DNA from: Pseudomonas trivialis
GTDB lineage: Bacteria; Pseudomonadota; Gammaproteobacteria; Pseudomonadales; Pseudomonadaceae
Length of the DNA stretch: 50,942 bases
Assembly: GCF_001439805.1 (NCBI RefSeq)
Contig: NZ_JYLK01000024.1
Span: forward strand, 1 to 50,942
Reading direction: 5' to 3'
Part shown: positions 50,406-50,942 of the stretch, one piece after another
How positions within the stretch are numbered: the first letter of the stretch is position 1
Layout: the number at the start of each line of letters is the position of its first letter
Notes under the pieces: generated by a model
Databases searched by the model: none
The model's input: the letters and a program-made list of their open reading frames with translations, nothing else
What the model was told of the DNA's origin: nothing
Translations under genes and position numbers: made by a program

Positions 50406-50771
50406 ATGTCCAAGCTCGCCGAATTCCGCCAACTCGAAAAACATCTCGCTGAACAACTTCAAGCGCTGGAGAACTTAAAAGGCGATGCCGGCCTTAAGAA
50501 AGAAATTGAATTCGAAACCAAGCTTCGCGATTTGCTCGCCAAGTACAGCTACAGCCTCAAGGATGTGATCAACCTGCTGGATCCGCAAAGCAGCCGACGT
50601 GCTCCGGTGGCTGCGCCCAAGGCTGGCACACGCAAAGCCCGCCAAGTGAAGGTCTACAAGAATCCGCACACGGGGGAGACGATTGAAACCAAGGGTGGCA
50701 ATCACAAAGGCTTGAAAGAGTGGAAAGCCGAACATGGCGCCGACACCGTCGAGTCCTGGCTGACCAAGTAA
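50406..50771 (+). CDS. mvaT: MvaT-family H-NS-like xenogeneic silencer (121 aa)
   Basis: The N-terminal coiled coil (residues 1-60; LAEFRQLEKHLAEQLQALEN) is the oligomerisation region, and the C-terminal DNA-binding domain (about 78-121) has KVYKNPHTGETIETKGGNHK followed by GLKEWKAEHG, the MvaT motif. It binds AT-rich DNA and silences horizontally acquired genes. AGGAA lies 6 nt before the chosen ATG; a Met two codons earlier (50400) is too close to it. Pseudomonas has several paralogues (MvaT, MvaV, TurB), so the exact paralogue is open. An intrinsic terminator follows. Confidence 0.93.
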   Translation: MSKLAEFRQLEKHLAEQLQALENLKGDAGLKKEIEFETKLRDLLAKYSYSLKDVINLLDPQSSRRAPVAAPKAGTRKARQVKVYKNPHTGETIETKGGNHKGLKEWKAEHGADTVESWLTK

Positions 50772-50785
50772 TACTCAAGTGTGCC

Positions 50786-50814
50786 AAGGGGGCCTTCCGT
50801 AGGCCCCTTTTTTT
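50786..50814 (+). terminator. intrinsic terminator after the MvaT-like gene
   Basis: The stem AAGGGGGCC / GGCCCCTTT (7-nt loop, one G-U pair) runs into seven T. It starts 14 nt after the stop codon. Confidence 0.9.
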
Positions 50815-50911
50815 CGGTTCTTCACGGAATCCCGGGAAAGACAGAAACAAGAACGCCGATTTGATTGATGATGTTCGTGCGAGCAAACACATCTACCAAA
50901 CCGGCGTTCTT

Positions 50912-50942
50912 ATGCACGATATTAATACTTTCCTTCCTTTTT
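50912..50942 (+). CDS. start of a truncated frame, possibly an ISL3-type transposase
   Basis: The last 31 bases begin an ATG-led frame reading MHDINTFLPF, cut by the window edge. The N-terminal pattern with Leu-Pro is like the start of ISL3-family transposases, and upstream the sequence around 50816-50840 (GGTTCTTCACGGAATCCCGG) resembles a terminal inverted repeat of that family. Ten codons are too few to be sure. No target duplication can be tested here. Confidence 0.3.
   Translation, partial: MHDINTFLPF

Noticed and set aside
1..50942. CRISPR array, tRNA, rRNA or prophage genes
   Set aside because: No regularly spaced direct repeats, no cloverleaf-like sequences and no phage structural or integrase genes were seen on reading. 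Weak RNA genes could be missed.

Overview
The window looks like chromosomal DNA of a Pseudomonas, most likely of the P. fluorescens group. The evidence is the high G+C coding sequence with long antisense open frames, an MvaT-type H-NS protein, a CheA/STAS/CheD chemotaxis cluster resembling the che2 locus of P. aeruginosa, a Pseudomonas-type TreS, a hydroxyproline catabolic cluster, and four copies of a REP-doublet (REPIN) of the kind known from P. fluorescens. No tRNA, rRNA, CRISPR array or prophage was seen. All assignments come from reading motifs and context; no database search was possible.

Layout. 1-2.6 kb: a REPIN, a small membrane protein, two short acidic proteins and a convergent Na+/H+ antiporter. 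2.7-6.4 kb: a giant toxin-like protein of unknown family, with a hydrophobic stretch and a C-terminal domain carrying a Cys-His-(His/Asn) arrangement. 6.6-9.8 kb: a PAS histidine kinase, a CheY-like receiver and a receiver-EAL phosphodiesterase, preceded by a 27-residue membrane peptide. 10-12 kb: a GATase1-AraC regulator followed by an ADP-ribosylglycohydrolase. 12.2-16.4 kb: hydroxyproline catabolism (epimerase, DHDPS-type deaminase, FAD-dependent D-hydroxyproline dehydrogenase) with a divergent PAS-AraC regulator. 16.4-20.9 kb: a second-type BamA facing an OmpR-type two-component pair. 20.9-25.1 kb: an unknown protein, then a LysR regulator diverging from a glucarate transporter and glucarate dehydratase. 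25.2-27.3 kb: trehalose synthase. 27.3-31 kb: a coupled 108-residue protein and a continuous exonuclease III-LigD fusion. 31.2-35 kb: a tiny charged protein, a GST, a REPIN, an unknown protein and an ABC exporter. 35.1-40 kb: a phosphate block, with PPK2 diverging from pstS-pstC-pstA-pstB and two candidate Pho boxes between them. 40.1-41.4 kb: a degenerate Fic protein coupled to a HAD-type protein. 41.3-50 kb: a nine-gene chemotaxis operon. 50.1-50.9 kb: a REPIN, an MvaT-like silencer with terminator, and what may be the edge of an insertion sequence.

The most unusual items are the exonuclease III-LigD fusion with its overlapping small partner gene, the 1245-residue toxin-like protein, the degenerate Fic/HAD pair, and the orphan BamA paralogue facing a two-component system. 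The rest is mostly recognisable catabolic, signalling, phosphate and chemotaxis genes.
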